Source of the DNA: Cladopsammia gracilis
Taxonomy: Eukaryota; Cnidaria; Anthozoa; Scleractinia; Dendrophylliidae
Length of the DNA: 64,000 nucleotides
Direction: 5' to 3'
Assembly (NCBI GenBank): GCA_022457155.1
Contig: JAJGOT010000072.1
Coordinates: forward strand, 62,001-126,000
The translations under genes and the position numbers were made by a program. The notes beneath the pieces were generated by a model that searched no databases, had not been told where the DNA came from, and worked only from the letters and a program-made list of their open reading frames with translations. The first letter of the stretch is position 1; every line of letters starts with the position of its first letter. Shown here piece by piece: positions 43,920 to 54,722 of this stretch.

Positions 43920-44249
43920 TCAAGGTGATTTTTGTCTGATATTTTTTAAGGTTTCAAGTGATTTGAGACCCAATCGCACAACATGCAATTTTTAAAAGAT
44001 ATTGTATTTGGGGAACTTCATCAAATAAGCAAAATTATTAGCTGTTGTCTTCTACAATTCTGATTGGTTAAGCACGAACATTTCCTAAAAGTTATTTGAC
44101 GCAAATGGCTTTTCTTTATTTTCATACTGAAATATAATTATGAACCATCAGCCCCTCCTCTATTCTTGAAATCAAAGATATTCTATGTGGGAAAGAGCCA
44201 ATGCCACAGGACAATGAAGCTTACGGTAGTTCTTATGTGGATCATTACT
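43920..44249 (-). mobile_element. Truncated inverted relative of the MITE at 34682-35143
   Basis: Reverse complement of 34682-35010 with scattered differences. It keeps the outer end (ggatcattact at 44239-44249) but lacks the other. Confidence 0.7.
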
Positions 44250-45070
44250 TAAAACAAAATGCGCGTAATTTCATACTGTAAGTACCTTATGTCGGCGGGG
44301 AAGGTATTTCTCTCCCTTTTTCCAGAGCGGGAAAAAGATAATAATGGAGATTCCGGTTTTAAAGAACGAGTCTTTCTACAAAGTGTCATTGGAAAAGATG
44401 TGTACTTATTGTGGAAGAGAGTTTGACTGTAAATGTAGTTATAATTTATGAAGTGACAAAGTATGCCCCAGACTTTGCTCCCAAGCTTTTCATGGTGTTC
44501 AAAGTTCCAAAGTTGTTCATGGGCTCAAAGTTTCTAGACGGCGGGACAAACGTTCAAAGCTTTTCGTCCAATATTTATTTAGTTGTATTTTGTTTAGAAT
44601 ATTTTACCAGAGGTTTTCAGTTGAGCTCATGCTGCTTTAAATATAGTCGAACCTCTCCTTACGGACACCTCTCTATTATGAAGTCTCTTGGGCCCGAAGA
44701 TACTCAAATTAGTACAATCCTTACCTCTATAATACAAACACCTCTTAAACTGCGGAGTCTGCCTCTTTGGTTCTCTGTAAGTAAAGCATTTGCGTTTACA
44801 AGGAAAATATTATTTTGAAGTAATCGGCTGAACAATGAAATAATTGTAAGTCACACAAGATGCTGCATGAAAATCAAGGTTGACACTTTAAAAACGATAT
44901 AAAAAACAATCTTTACTGTAAGTGAGTCCACTAAGACAATGTAAGTTGTAAAGGTTAAAAGGATCATCATGAAGCAACACGGTTAAATACAATCTTTGCA
45001 CATCTGTTACAAGAAGACGAAATCTTATTTGTTTGCCAGATGATGACGATAACTGTGTTGTTTTTTTTAG
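44250..45070. other. Intronic stretch without recognised gene
   Basis: No exon or repeat recognised apart from a pyrimidine tract before the acceptor of the acidic exon. Confidence 0.4.
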
Positions 45071-45296
45071 CAGAACAGTTACCTGACGATGCAAATGATG
45101 ATGATAACGATGATGATAATAATGGTGGTGACGATGATGGCGATGGCGGTGATGAAGATGATAACGAAGACGACGTGGGCAACGTTGGAAGTGAAGATAT
45201 CACAGAAGAACAAGAATTGCCACAACAATTTCATGGACTGCAGCTAGAGGGACAAGAAGAACACCTGGAAGAACAAGACCAAACAAAAATTGATGA
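45071..45296 (+). CDS. Acidic Asp/Asn/Gly-Glu linker exon
   Basis: Acceptor with T-tract ending TTTAG (45070), strong donor GTAAGT (45297). 226 bases, phase 1 to 2. Encodes AEQLPDDANDDDNDDDNNGG, a long Asp-rich stretch, then a Glu/Gln-rich part (ITEEQELPQQFHGLQLEG). GAT/GAC-rich repeats suggest trinucleotide expansion. A flexible acidic linker between repeats and ZU5. Phase fits 46389 downstream and 34558 upstream. Confidence 0.7.
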
Positions 45297-45797
45297 GTAA
45301 GTATGGTTTAGCCTTAACATTCCAAAACGTCAATACTTTATGATAAGGTTCAGGGTATTCCAGGCCACGCAAGCTACTAAGCAAGCACAATACCAACGCA
45401 CGCAGTTGCCTTATACTAAAGTAGAAGAGAACTTGGAGCTTAGCCTTTTCCCCTGTTTTTTTTTTTTTGTTTTGTTTTTTGCGGTCGTTTGTTTTTCTCT
45501 TGATGATCCATAAAACTGTGAACTCAAAAACCCCACCGTTATTTTCAAGGAATATCCCCTTGTATCTTGTTTCTTTAGGCTAAGGAGCAAGAACCAGCAT
45601 GCAGATCCTGTGTCCTCTTTTTAAAAATCGATTGGCAGAAACGTAGTTTCATCCCAAGCACTTCAAGACTGTGAACTGTTCTTTCATTCTTGTTGTCATA
45701 TTTTTTAGCTTTCTAAATGAAAATATTTCTGTACTGTTAATATTGTTCATCCATTTTGCTTTCTGTTTTTAAAATAGGTGAAATAAAAGTTCGTGTT

Positions 45798-46353
45798 TTA
45801 AAGTGCGCATAACGATTTTTTTTATTATTTTCTTATCTAAATCTGCACGTCACGTAATGAACGTCTGCGAAAAATTTTTTGATTTCAGCAAAACGTGAAT
45901 TTTTTATGATTTTTTAAAGTCTTCGAAATTTGCCGCCATTTTGGACCACCGTTCGCATTAGTCTCCTCTCGGTCGGACGGGAGCTGTGACATAGATTAAG
46001 GAACGCGTGTTCGAGACTTATTCCCATCTCACTTGTAAATAAGCGGACATTTTTTATTCTCGCCAAAAATGCCTGAAAGATGTGTCGCAGCGCGCTGTAA
46101 CAACATATCTGACCCCGAGAAGAATATTTCTATGCACAAGATTCCTGAAACTACGTCACAGAGGGCTTATTATGAGCCCGTTGCCATTCTTATCAGCGGG
46201 GCGGGTCGACCGCAAAAAAATAGGATTTCGAAGACTTTAAAAAATCATAAAATATTCACGTTTTGCTGAAATAAATTTTCTTTTCGCAGACGTTCATTAC
46301 GTAACGTGTAGATTTAGATAAGAGAATAAAAAAAATCGTTATGGGCACTTTAA
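45798..46353. mobile_element. TTAA-flanked long-inverted-repeat element with THAP fragment
   Basis: Starts TTAAAGTGCGCATAACG and ends CGTTATGGGCACTTTAA. Arms of about 150 bases are inverted copies. The centre holds a start codon and the first part of a THAP domain. Lies in the intron between the acidic exon and the first ZU5 exon. Confidence 0.75.
46069..46146 (+). pseudogene. THAP zinc-finger N-terminal fragment
   Basis: ATG 46069: MPERCVAARCNN followed by MHKIP, which is the start of the THAP C2CH zinc-binding DNA-recognition domain (M-P-x-x-C-x-A-x-x-C-x-N; H-x-x-P). The remaining Cys-His pair, tryptophan and AVPTIF-type end are missing. Probably a relic of a transposase or host THAP exon carried by the element. 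Confidence 0.6.
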
Positions 46354-46388
46354 CAACAATTGATTGTTTAAACGATAAATGATTGCAG

Positions 46389-46735
46389 AGAAATAGTGAC
46401 AAGTGAAGGTACCTACTGGCCCCTCAAACAAGAAGGTGTTCACCTAATGTTCCCTGCTGATGCTGTATCTGAGCCCACGACAATAGTGGTCCACAAATGG
46501 AAATGCAGTGCTTGTTCACCTCCGCTTCAGGATCATGAGACCATTGTCAGCAATGTGATTGAAATGTCTACCGTCAATGGACAAGCTCTGGAATTCAATG
46601 CGGAGGTGAAGCTGTTTCTATCTCACAGTGCACCGGACCTAAAGGGCTATGAAATGGTGTTAAAAAGGCAGATCGACAAGGAATGCAATGAATGGGAAGA
46701 CGTAGATGGAACTCAGGACTTACGGAGTCTTTCAG
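46389..46735 (+). CDS. ZU5 domain 1, first part
   Basis: Acceptor TTGCAG at 46383-46388, GT donor at 46736. 347 bases, phase 2 to 1. EGTYWPLKQEGVHLMFPADA is the typical ZU5 opening (Gly-x-Leu/Tyr ... x-Gly-Val-x-Leu-x-Phe/Ile-Pro), followed by beta-strand sequence TTIVVHKW and VKLFLSHSAPDLKGYEMVL. ZU5 domains in ankyrin, UNC5 and PIDD1 are protein-interaction and regulatory modules paired with UPA. Confidence 0.8.
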
Positions 46736-47020
46736 GTTTAAATATTTTCTCTTTACAAGGCAGACTTTATGTCAACTGTTGGTACGCTTGTTAAGGGCCA
46801 ATTTTGGCGGGTAGAATGCTGCCTATGCGACGTAGTATCCTATTTATATTGGGCTTGTTTTCCTGGTCGGTGGTTCGAGCCTTGCATAATGGCGAATTGT
46901 CTCAGACAAAATATGCATATGGGGAACATTCTTTGAATAAATAAGAAATACGTTTCCTTTATCTAATTACCCGCGGCAGTGTTTACATTACAATTTCTAG
47001 AGGGGCCGAGCATAGCAAGG

Positions 47021-47062
47021 AAGCGAGCGAGCGAGCAAGCAAGCAAGCAAGCAAGCAAGCAA
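47021..47062. repeat. (GCAA)n/(GCGA)n microsatellite
   Basis: Tandem gcga then gcaa units near the end of a SINE. Confidence 0.85.
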
Positions 47063-47230
47063 ATTCAATGAAACATATCAAGCTAGGTTAAAAAATTCAA
47101 CTGGCAGGAGGCAAACCAGTTGGCTATTTACAAGCGTGGCTGAGGAGTTGAACTCTGCTTTGCCGTGAAACAACTCCAGCTAATGGTCAAGGCGAGTCTT
47201 GAATTCCGGATTTCAAGACCTGCGCCCTAA

Positions 47231-47944
47231 AGCCTGATTTTCACTAGCGACGCAAGCACAAGCGCACGCGTAAAAGCTCTTATTTCACCGTGAACGCGGC
47301 CTCGACGCAAGCATAAGCACAAGCGCAAGCACAAACACAAGGATCAAATTTTTTCCATTTCTTGTGCTTGCGCTTGTGCTTTCGTTCGCTTTATTCTGTG
47401 TGAAAACGAAACACCGTATAAGCACAAGGAAATTTACTACGTCCGGCTGTGTCTGACCAATAAAAGCACTCGTTCCAGATTCCCCCACGCGTCTGAGCAT
47501 TTGAGCAAAATGGCGGAGGCCGCGGTTGATTTTGATGAAAAGTTTTCCGAGGTTGCTCGGAGCTATAGAATATTGTATGACAAAGAGTGTAGGGAATTTA
47601 AAGACAGAAACAAAAAGGCACAAGCGTGAGTAAAATTCACGATCTCCAAGTCGTAGCTCCTCCACGAGGTTGTAAAAATCACCTTGGCTTCTTCTCACTT
47701 AAATATCCCTAACCCAAAAACGTTTCGTTTTCCTCCTTTTTTGTAGTCGCTTCGCTTTCTCCGTCGCAAGACTGTAGAAGAAACAAGTTTCTGCCGCCAT
47801 ATTGGCCGAGTCGACAACGGAACTTGTAACTAGTAAACATCGTGTTCTTATGCTTGTGCTTATGCTTATGTCAACGTTCGTTTTCACTTAGCATAAACTA
47901 CTTATGCTTGCGCTTGTGCTTGCGTCGCTAGTGAAAACCAGGCT
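47231..47944 (+). mobile_element. PIF/Harbinger-type non-autonomous element
   Basis: Inverted ends agcctgattttcactagcga and tcgctagtgaaaaccaggct. TAA target duplication at 47228-47230 and 47945-47947 (Harbinger targets TWA). Subterminal stretches are rich in gcttgtgc/gcacaagc repeats. It contains a MADF-like first exon (47510-47625). Confidence 0.85.
47510..47625 (+). pseudogene. MADF/Myb-like first exon of Harbinger
   Basis: ATG 47510 encodes MAEAAVDFDEKFSEVARSYR, then ILYDKECREFKDRNKKAQA, ending at a donor GTGAGT (47626). This is the beginning of a MADF domain (E-x-x-x-Y-x-x-L-Y-D ... F-K-D). Harbinger elements encode a MADF/Myb-like DNA-binding partner of the transposase. The rest of the gene is deleted. 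Confidence 0.65.
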
Positions 47945-48019
47945 TAACCACTCGACCACGCTGTGGGGTAAAGAAGCACTGCATATTCATTTTTTATTTA
48001 TCTAATGTATCTATTACAG

Positions 48020-48255
48020 ATATCGTAGGTGGTTGCCCTTCTCCCAGTGACATTCCGGACTTCTTCTTTCCTGTTGCTCAAGCTGGTATAACTAAGTGTT
48101 CGACATACACAGTGGTATGTCGTCTCAAGTTGTCTCCCTCTTTTACCATTACGTCTACTGGTGGTTCCTTCAGTCATCCTGACTATCCGGGCGTGACTGT
48201 TACAATCCCTGAGAATGCTGTTGCACCTGAAGCAAAATTTCCTCTGCAGTTAAAG
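48020..48255 (+). CDS. ZU5 domain 1 end and ZU5 domain 2 start
   Basis: Acceptor TTACAG at 48014-48019, donor GTGGGC at 48256. 236 bases, phase 1 to 0. First part FFFPVAQAGITKCSTYTVV completes ZU5-1. Second part FTITSTGGSFSHPDYPGVTV, then TIPENAVAPEAKFPLQLK, opens ZU5-2. Confidence 0.8.
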
Positions 48256-48665
48256 GTGGGCGTAATTACAAAATTGTAAATTCAAATTGCCACTAACGTA
48301 TAAAAACAAAGCGTGTTCTGCAAGCCAGCAAAACTTCGATACAAAATATATCTTTTATGTATCAATTCATTAAAAAAGGAAGGAACTGCAGTGACATCTG
48401 TAAACGGCCAGTTTTGCACGTGACTAAGTGACCTCAACGTCAATTTCGGGACGTTACAAAGAGAAAGAAACTAATTAAACCTGACAGTGACAACCCTCAG
48501 CTAATAGTGTTCACGGTTAGCTGGCTGTTGTGATAAGCTAGAGAGCAGAAGCACTAATAATAAACATGACTGATCTTAATAAACTGACTAATTTGCGTGG
48601 TTTTCATCTCTAGCATCAAGTAAAAAGTTTATGATAAGCAGTTGATGTAGGCAGTGTGCATGTTC

Positions 48666-49067
48666 AATAGGCCTTATCACGGTTTTTCCAAATTTTTATA
48701 TTGGCCTGATAGCAAAAATCCATCGACACTACTGGAAAAAGCATCTCAAAATCAGTAAAGTGGCCGAGTTTAAAAGCGATATCTTTTAAAATAGTGGAGA
48801 TATAGCTCAGCAAAGTCGGCAAATTTCACAGACGTTTGTATCGCGCAGCCACATTTTTTGCCTACCGGTAGGCAAGAAATTTGGCTGCGCGATACGAACG
48901 TCTGTGAAATTTGCCGACTTTGCGGAGCTATATCTCCACCATTGTAAAAGATATCGCTTTTAAATTCGGCCACTTTACTAATTTTGAGATGCTTTTTCCA
49001 GTAGAGTCGATGGATTTTTGCTATCAGGCCAATATAAAAATTTGGAAAAACCGTGATAAGGCCTATT
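48666..49067. mobile_element. 400-base near-perfect palindrome
   Basis: Starts aataggccttatcacggttt, ends with its reverse complement. Arms of about 195 bases match almost completely around a centre near ctaccggtag (about 48868). A foldback element inside the ZU5 intron; no coding content. Confidence 0.85.
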
Positions 49068-49234
49068 ACGTCGGGATGTTGCTCGTCAAAAGTCAATAGA
49101 TTAATTTGGCTTTACCTGTTTGCGAAATCGGTCTGGTCCTTCATAAGAACGACTCTTTCTCAGACGATCAAAAACTTGTGACAGAAATGGTAAAAGTGTG
49201 ACAGTACTTTTGTTTTTTCATTTGTAATGATTAG

Positions 49235-49521
49235 GTGCAAGAAGTTCCAAATGAAGAATTTGAAGGGCAGGTGTTTTTAGGACCTGTACTGCGAATTGTC
49301 CGTTCCCAAGTCCATTTCTTAAAGCCCGTCACAATTCAGTTGCCAGTTTCTCTTCGCGACGAACGGGAAGGAATTCCGGATCCGTTAACATGCCGTGTCA
49401 GAGTGTTTTTCCTGAGGACTAATGGTGAACATAAAGAATGGATTGAAATCACTGATGACCTTGTAAACCCTGCAAGCTTTGATGGGACGTTCGTTAGATT
49501 TCAAGTTGAACGCTTCAGTGG
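49235..49521 (+). CDS. ZU5 domain 2, second part, ending at a Phe-Ser site
   Basis: Acceptor ATTAG at 49230-49234. The donor GTATGG at 49522 is chosen because phase (2) and sequence join perfectly to the next exon. 287 bases. Typical ZU5 strands: HFLKPVTIQLPVSL, CRVRVFFLRTNGEHKEWIEI, VRFQVERFSG. The end ERFSG aligns with the H/S-F-S of PIDD1, NLRP1 and CARD8, where autoproteolysis occurs between Phe and Ser. Here the preceding residue is Arg. A His (in EHKEW) lies 29 residues upstream of the Ser. Confidence 0.8.
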
Positions 49522-50085
49522 GTATGGAAAAAAAGTTGTTTATAAGGTAGATAGACGGTCCCGTGAAATGTCGTGAAAGTACTAAAGAAAACTGCAAGAA
49601 TTGTAAAGCATCTCTCTTTGAATTTTGAAAAGCTAAATTATTAGACATATTACTTCATGAGAAGTAGCAAAGGCATTTAAATGACATCTATTGAGCAGTA
49701 CTTTACTGTGATGCAGTTTATTATACTATACCAGGTTATTCTAGTTTTTGAATAATTATGTGAATGACGACAATGGCCATAAAACTAAAGCACTTTTAAT
49801 TGCCCTCTTACCCATTTCTCTTGTGGTTAGCGCATTGACCTTTTCAACTGAAGGTCAGTGATTTGAGTCCTAAAATTAGGGTGTGCCACCTGGCTTTTTC
49901 AAAACGCTGAATTTGAGTAAACTTTTACATTTTCCTTTTATAATCTCCTTAAGCACTCTCGAGTTGAACTGTTATGGCGGGCGGCGATTTCTTAGCGTAA
50001 TTCAGAAATTCAATTCTGCTATTTCAAGGCACGTAGTAATTCTGTTGGCTCAGTTAAATGTTACTCCAATTTGTATTTCTTTCAG

Positions 50086-50409
50086 ATATTCGCCTGTTCT
50101 TGATCGGCGCAAAGAAAACTCCCTTGTTACTGTTATTAGAAGTAACTTGTCCAGATATATTTGGAATCCTCCCATTCTGGCATTCTTCTTCGCTTATTTT
50201 CGTCCAGATTCCGAAGCCATTTTGCTCCTTATTTGTTGCCCTGCTCATCTTAGATCTGAGGTGATAAAGGAGCTTGAAAGGAAAGACATAACACCCGTCG
50301 ATGTAAGTTCGAGGAAAGATATGATACCGAAGTATGACAAGGCATTCGTCTTTGTATCAGGAGGAATAAGACCATATTGTACGGAGGACATGGAAGAATT
50401 TTACCTCGT
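50086..50409 (+). CDS. UPA domain, first part
   Basis: Acceptor TTTCAG at 50080-50085, strong donor GTAAGT at 50410. 324 bases, phase 2 to 2. YSPVLDRRKENSLVTVIRSN, then ILAFFFAYFRPDSEAILLLI, then HLRSEVIKELERKDITPVDV and KAFVFVSGGIRP: the UPA pattern that follows ZU5 in UNC5, PIDD1 and ankyrin. Long hydrophobic strand ILAFFFAYF is a core strand and not a membrane helix. Confidence 0.75.
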
Positions 50410-50793
50410 GTAAGTATAGATACCATGAACTACAGAAATCGGTCGAACGAGCAACTGAGATAATCGAATAAGAAAATCACGTTTTCGGTTATCGAGTGAA
50501 TATTGATCATTTCTGAGTCCAAAAAACTGTTCTGCTACTGTAGGAAACAAGGTCACCAAAGATTATCTAATTTGAGTGAAAAGATCGAATTAATAGTTAG
50601 TAAGTTTTATTATATAAAGCATAGAACTGACTAATGGTTTCAAAACATACCAACAAACATACGCTTGACATGGAATGTTTGAATGAACTTGAAGCGTTAC
50701 ACTGAACTTTTCGTATAACGTCTTTCATCCGTAAACGTTTCGCCCACTCGGGCATCGTCAGTAGGATGTTCAAGTTGATTTAATTCACACTTA

Positions 50794-50913
50794 GGCCCAG
50801 TTCAAACGTCGAACTTCACATGTGCCGAACCTAATGCAAATGAGCAAAATCTATTGTTCTTGCTAATTTGCATTAGCTTCGGCACATGTGAAGTTCGACG
50901 TTTGAACTGGGCC
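50794..50913. mobile_element. MITE with ggcccagttcaaacgtcgaa ends
   Basis: Arms are perfect inverted copies around a centre near 50850. TTA at 50791-50793 and 50914-50916 gives a Harbinger-type target duplication. Confidence 0.85.
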
Positions 50914-51315
50914 TTATTTCGTTACCGAAATTTCGTAGCAATAGTATAGATATTACGCATTTCAAAAACACGACACAATGTTTGAGTTTGGAAAACATGT
51001 TTCGGATACTTCAGTATCCATCATCAGTTCAGGATGTTTACAATTTGTAACTGTATATATAAAGTTAATAACAAAGAAATGTTGATTATAAATAGTAGAA
51101 ATAATAGCTAATTACAAATCTGTGAGAATATTACATAATACGGGATACAACGAAATTAGCGGAATACAAATAACGTGATACGGATATATATCTTTGAAAA
51201 TATTACATAATACTAGTAGTAATCATAGATTATAGTGCACCTCGTCTTGACCTAGTACCTCAGATTAATCGAAGGACGGCTATTATTCGAGGAAATACGG
51301 TATTTATATGTAATA

Positions 51316-51498
<183 letters not shown>

Positions 51499-51620
51499 CA
51501 GCAGTTTGCAAAAATTTTGAACCCCCCAAAACATATCATTATATCCAGATATATAGCATTGTTAGAGAGCAGGGATCTAATGATATATTTTGGGGGGTTC
51601 AAAATTTTTGCAAACTGCTG
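51499..51620. mobile_element. Mariner-type MITE inside the microsatellite
   Basis: cagcagtttgcaaaaatttt and its reverse complement form the ends. TA at 51497-51498 and 51621-51622. The inner strand ccccccaaaa/ttttgggggg extends pairing to about 50 bases. The TATATG array resumes beyond. Confidence 0.85.
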
Positions 51621-51749
51621 TATGTATATGTATATGCATATGTAATGTATATGTATGTATAATGTATATGTATTATATATGTATATATTATATTTATATG
51701 TATTATACGTATAGGTATTTATATGTATTATATGTACGGTATTTATATG

Positions 51750-53964
51750 TCGGAAAAATCTGAGACACAGCACGGCAGAATTGAAGGATTTTGCCCGATT
51801 CCACGGCGATAGCGTGAATTTAATTGTTTGATGTCGGCCTGACGTTTTTGCCTGCGTGAGGTCACGCATCGTCCATCCCCTCATATCCTCCGAATCGAGT
51901 TAAAAATTCACTTCTTTTATAGGAAACAAACGTTACAATTACAGAAAAGGTACAAAAGCACAGTTTTCGTATAGTGACGTTCGTGTATTTGACTCTTTTC
52001 TTTATTTCTTGGAGCTCTCAAATTAGCACGTTAGCATATCCAGCGAGCAATAGTTGAAATAATCGCCCCCCTCGATGAATCGCCTCCCCTCGAACAATCG
52101 GCCCCTTTTGGAGTGAAAAAATTAATAATCGCCCCCGGCTATTGTTCGAGGAAATACGGTAGTATATTTGTCTTAATTTCATTTCGGTTATTTTCCCGAT
52201 TCTGAAATCATACGCCTCAGTACATGTCAGTATCTCAATGCCTAGAAGTTGCATTCAGCATATGTTTAATCAGTTGAGCATGGACCAAGGTTCTTCTCCG
52301 TGGCTGATTGCTGTGAAATCGACCCAAAAGTTGTCATATTTTTCTCTCTTCTACTAAAGTAGTGTGCTTTCAATGCTGTAACGTAATTACTCATGCGCGA
52401 AGCGGCACGAGGTAAGGTTTCGGCTCCGTTTTTCTTGTTATTTTTTGTGTCACGATTTTGCATGCAAATTTATGCACGCATATTTTAAATTGTGCACTTC
52501 CGGTTCATATGTTTTCCATTTACACTTCCTGTTTAATGACTTCCGGCTTTTCTTACTTCCGGTAAAACAGCGTCACTGAAACGTCACGACAGCGTCTCCT
52601 ACAACCCTACTTACATTAGTAATGTTCACGTTTGGTATATATAACACTCAGAAGAATCAGTGGCTTCATTGTGGTACAGCTTTCATTTACAAAACATTTA
52701 ATAGTAAACAACGTGGTTTGCAGGAACGATGACTGAATGAAAGGAGTAACTCTTCTCCATGTCGGACATCTTCTTATCGTGTTTAAAATATATCATAAAA
52801 CTTTCTTACGCATGCGCATGAGTATAGGCTGCTTGGAGCCTCTTGTTTATAATAACACGCGCAAGCGATCTCATGGTCAAGCTAGGTCACGTACGCGAAC
52901 AGTATTAGCTGCAGTAGTTATTTTGATCTGTTTTGAATGAAGTCCAGAAATTTTTATTGCTCTCTCTCAAGCGAATAAAAAAAACTATAAAATATTGGGT
53001 TTATCTGCGGTAATAACAAATCACAAAGCGAAATTTCTAAGCCGACTAGTTTTAATACTGAAGCGTGCTATTTTTGTCGAGACAAACAAAGTTTATTCAT
53101 AACGCTCAACTATCAGATAGTAACACGATGAGAACTAGAGCTATTTTAAAATATACAAAGATCACGATTGTCACAATAATCAAATTTTAATCCTTGCAAT
53201 GAGACATAAAGGACGATTCAGTTGAATTCTTAGATGGGCAGGCTAAATTAATCTGCGTTCGTCTGGCGCGGCCGGTCAGTGAATTATTGCTACAAGACAT
53301 ACAGCGAATCGCACCGTAGAACATCGCGAAGAAGCGACGTCGGTATTTTTGCGAAAGCTTCCCAAATCAGGCAGAGAACCACAGCAAAATCAAGTTAGAA
53401 CATTCAAAACATACCAGAACGGTGCTAGAAGCGAGGAAAATCCGATAACTTCTTGCTTGATTCCAAAGAGACCCAACAACTTACTTGGTCCGGAGAAGAA
53501 CCTTCGTCCAATTTTCCACTGCGTACTTTTAGACATTGAGATATTGAGCCGTACGATTTCAAAATCGGGAAAATATCTGAAACAAAATCAAGACAAATAG
53601 ATTATTTACATGTGACATTTCGGAACACTCAGCTCCCCAGGATGGTGCCTGATTTCCACGCGCTGGGAATGTTGGATACTATTGTGACGTTTCAACATGG
53701 CGCAGAAATGGTACTTACAAACTTTTTTCTTGATTCTTTCCGCTTGGTACAAGTGTCACAGGACACCCAACACCAGATTAGGAAGCGTCTCCTTCGTCGA
53801 CGCAACTAAAGGGACACAACGAAATATGTGATACTTCTATGAAAAACAAAACGTAGTAATGATAACAAGGATGAAAAAATAAAGTAAGAGTGTTAAATTA
53901 ACATGTTTAACTTGTTTGTTGAGCGCGGATCGTTTCCATTCAATATGAAGGGCTTCTTTGATCT
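51750..53964. other. Intronic stretch with repeat fragments, no exon seen
   Basis: The phrase gttcgaggaaatacggta at 52143 echoes attcgaggaaatacggtatt at 51284, and both face 'tcgccccc' blocks near 52060-52135, so these are ends of one repeat family. Chance frames between 53349 and 53809 have no recognisable domain or splice pattern. Confidence 0.4.
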
Positions 53965-54722
53965 TAAGTTGGAAAATAGTGGAGCCGAGTCCAAAATGGA
54001 AAAACAATTCGCAGGACATAAATTCTTACATGATTCTGAATCCTGCAAATGTTTGTAGAAGTGGGAATTACGATATTTATTTCGTTACAGTAAAATATTA
54101 CAAAATTAAAAGAAAAATAAAGGAGAAAGAAATACATAACAAATATGAAATGACATTTAACAAGGGAGAAGTGTGTGGTGGCCAAAGGAGCGAAAGGTTT
54201 CGAGTTGGCCACTACAATGTCATTATCGACGCTGTCAATCCACCGCACTGTAGAAGCCCAAATGAGCGAAACGTTTACGGATTAAAGACATTTATATGTG
54301 AAAAGTTCGCTATACGCTTCAGTTTATTCAAATATACCATGTCAAGCACAAGTGTTTAGTATCCGTCTGGATTCTTTTCACGATAAACAGGAAATCGAGT
54401 TCCCTACCGGGCTAAGCCTGCGAATACATCTGCCTCTCATTGCTCCCGGCTGTTGGGGCATATTTTCACTCATTTCTTTGTTCTTTCGATTTCTGTTACC
54501 ATTTCATATAATGTTGTCAACGGATACCTATTGGATATTTTTTTTAACAGGTTTGACAGTAATTCGCCGACGAAGACTGAATTGAAGGTTCGTTTTGTTA
54601 GTAACAAAGACTCAGCACAAGTGGAGTTTTATAGCACCCCGGAACCCTCAAAGAGCACCTTTTTGTGTAAATTGCACTTAAAAGTGCCCTCTCTGAGCGT
54701 TGATCGTACGGTAAGTGACTTA
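53965..54722 (+). repeat. Segmental duplicate of 32951-33640 (intact copy)
   Basis: Contains the intact second UPA exon with its upstream intron. See 32951-33640 for the decayed copy. Confidence 0.85.
54551..54710 (+). CDS. UPA domain, second part
   Basis: Acceptor TTTAACAG at 54543-54550, donor GTAAGT at 54711. 160 bases, phase 2 to 0, fitting both neighbours. FDSNSPTKTELKVRFVSNKD, then SAQVEFYSTPEPSKSTFLCK and LHLKVPSLSVDRT: alternating beta-strands that close a UPA-like fold. Assignment as UPA rests on position and strand pattern. Confidence 0.7.

Larger units (their letters stand above)
47085..47965 (-). mobile_element. tRNA-derived SINE split by a Harbinger-type insertion
   Basis: Minus strand: ccacagcgtggtcgagtggt head, ...ggcgcaggtcttgaaatccg body, then tail gccaactggtttgcctcctg. 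The head (47948-47965) and body (47085-47230) are separated by the inserted element at 47231-47944. The design is one I recall as abundant in Cnidaria. Confidence 0.7.

Noticed and set aside
34682..44249. The inverted pair 34682-35143 and 43920-44249 as terminal inverted repeats of the Polinton.
   Set aside because: The duplicated host sequence resumes directly at 35146, as shown by comparison with the copy near 25750, so the left member is a separate 460-base MITE and not a Polinton end.
44411..44818. A 135-codon frame on the plus strand.
   Set aside because: No domain, no splice context, ordinary AT-rich composition.
45071..45296. Acidic Asp-rich stretch as an independent small gene starting at 45040.
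   Set aside because: The apparent start lies in the pyrimidine tract of the intron; exon borders and phases tie it to the main gene.
49522..49577. Extending the ZU5-2 exon to the donor at 49552 or to the stop at 49574.
   Set aside because: Both break phase with the UPA exon. The donor at 49522 joins FSG to YSP in phase and matches the usual ZU5 end.
49815..49895. Possible tRNA gene (gtggttagcgcattgacctt...).
   Set aside because: Only a D-arm-like part is present; no pairing acceptor stem.
53349..53809. Two consecutive plus-strand frames of 65-83 codons.
   Set aside because: No recognisable motif, splice border or copy elsewhere in the window.
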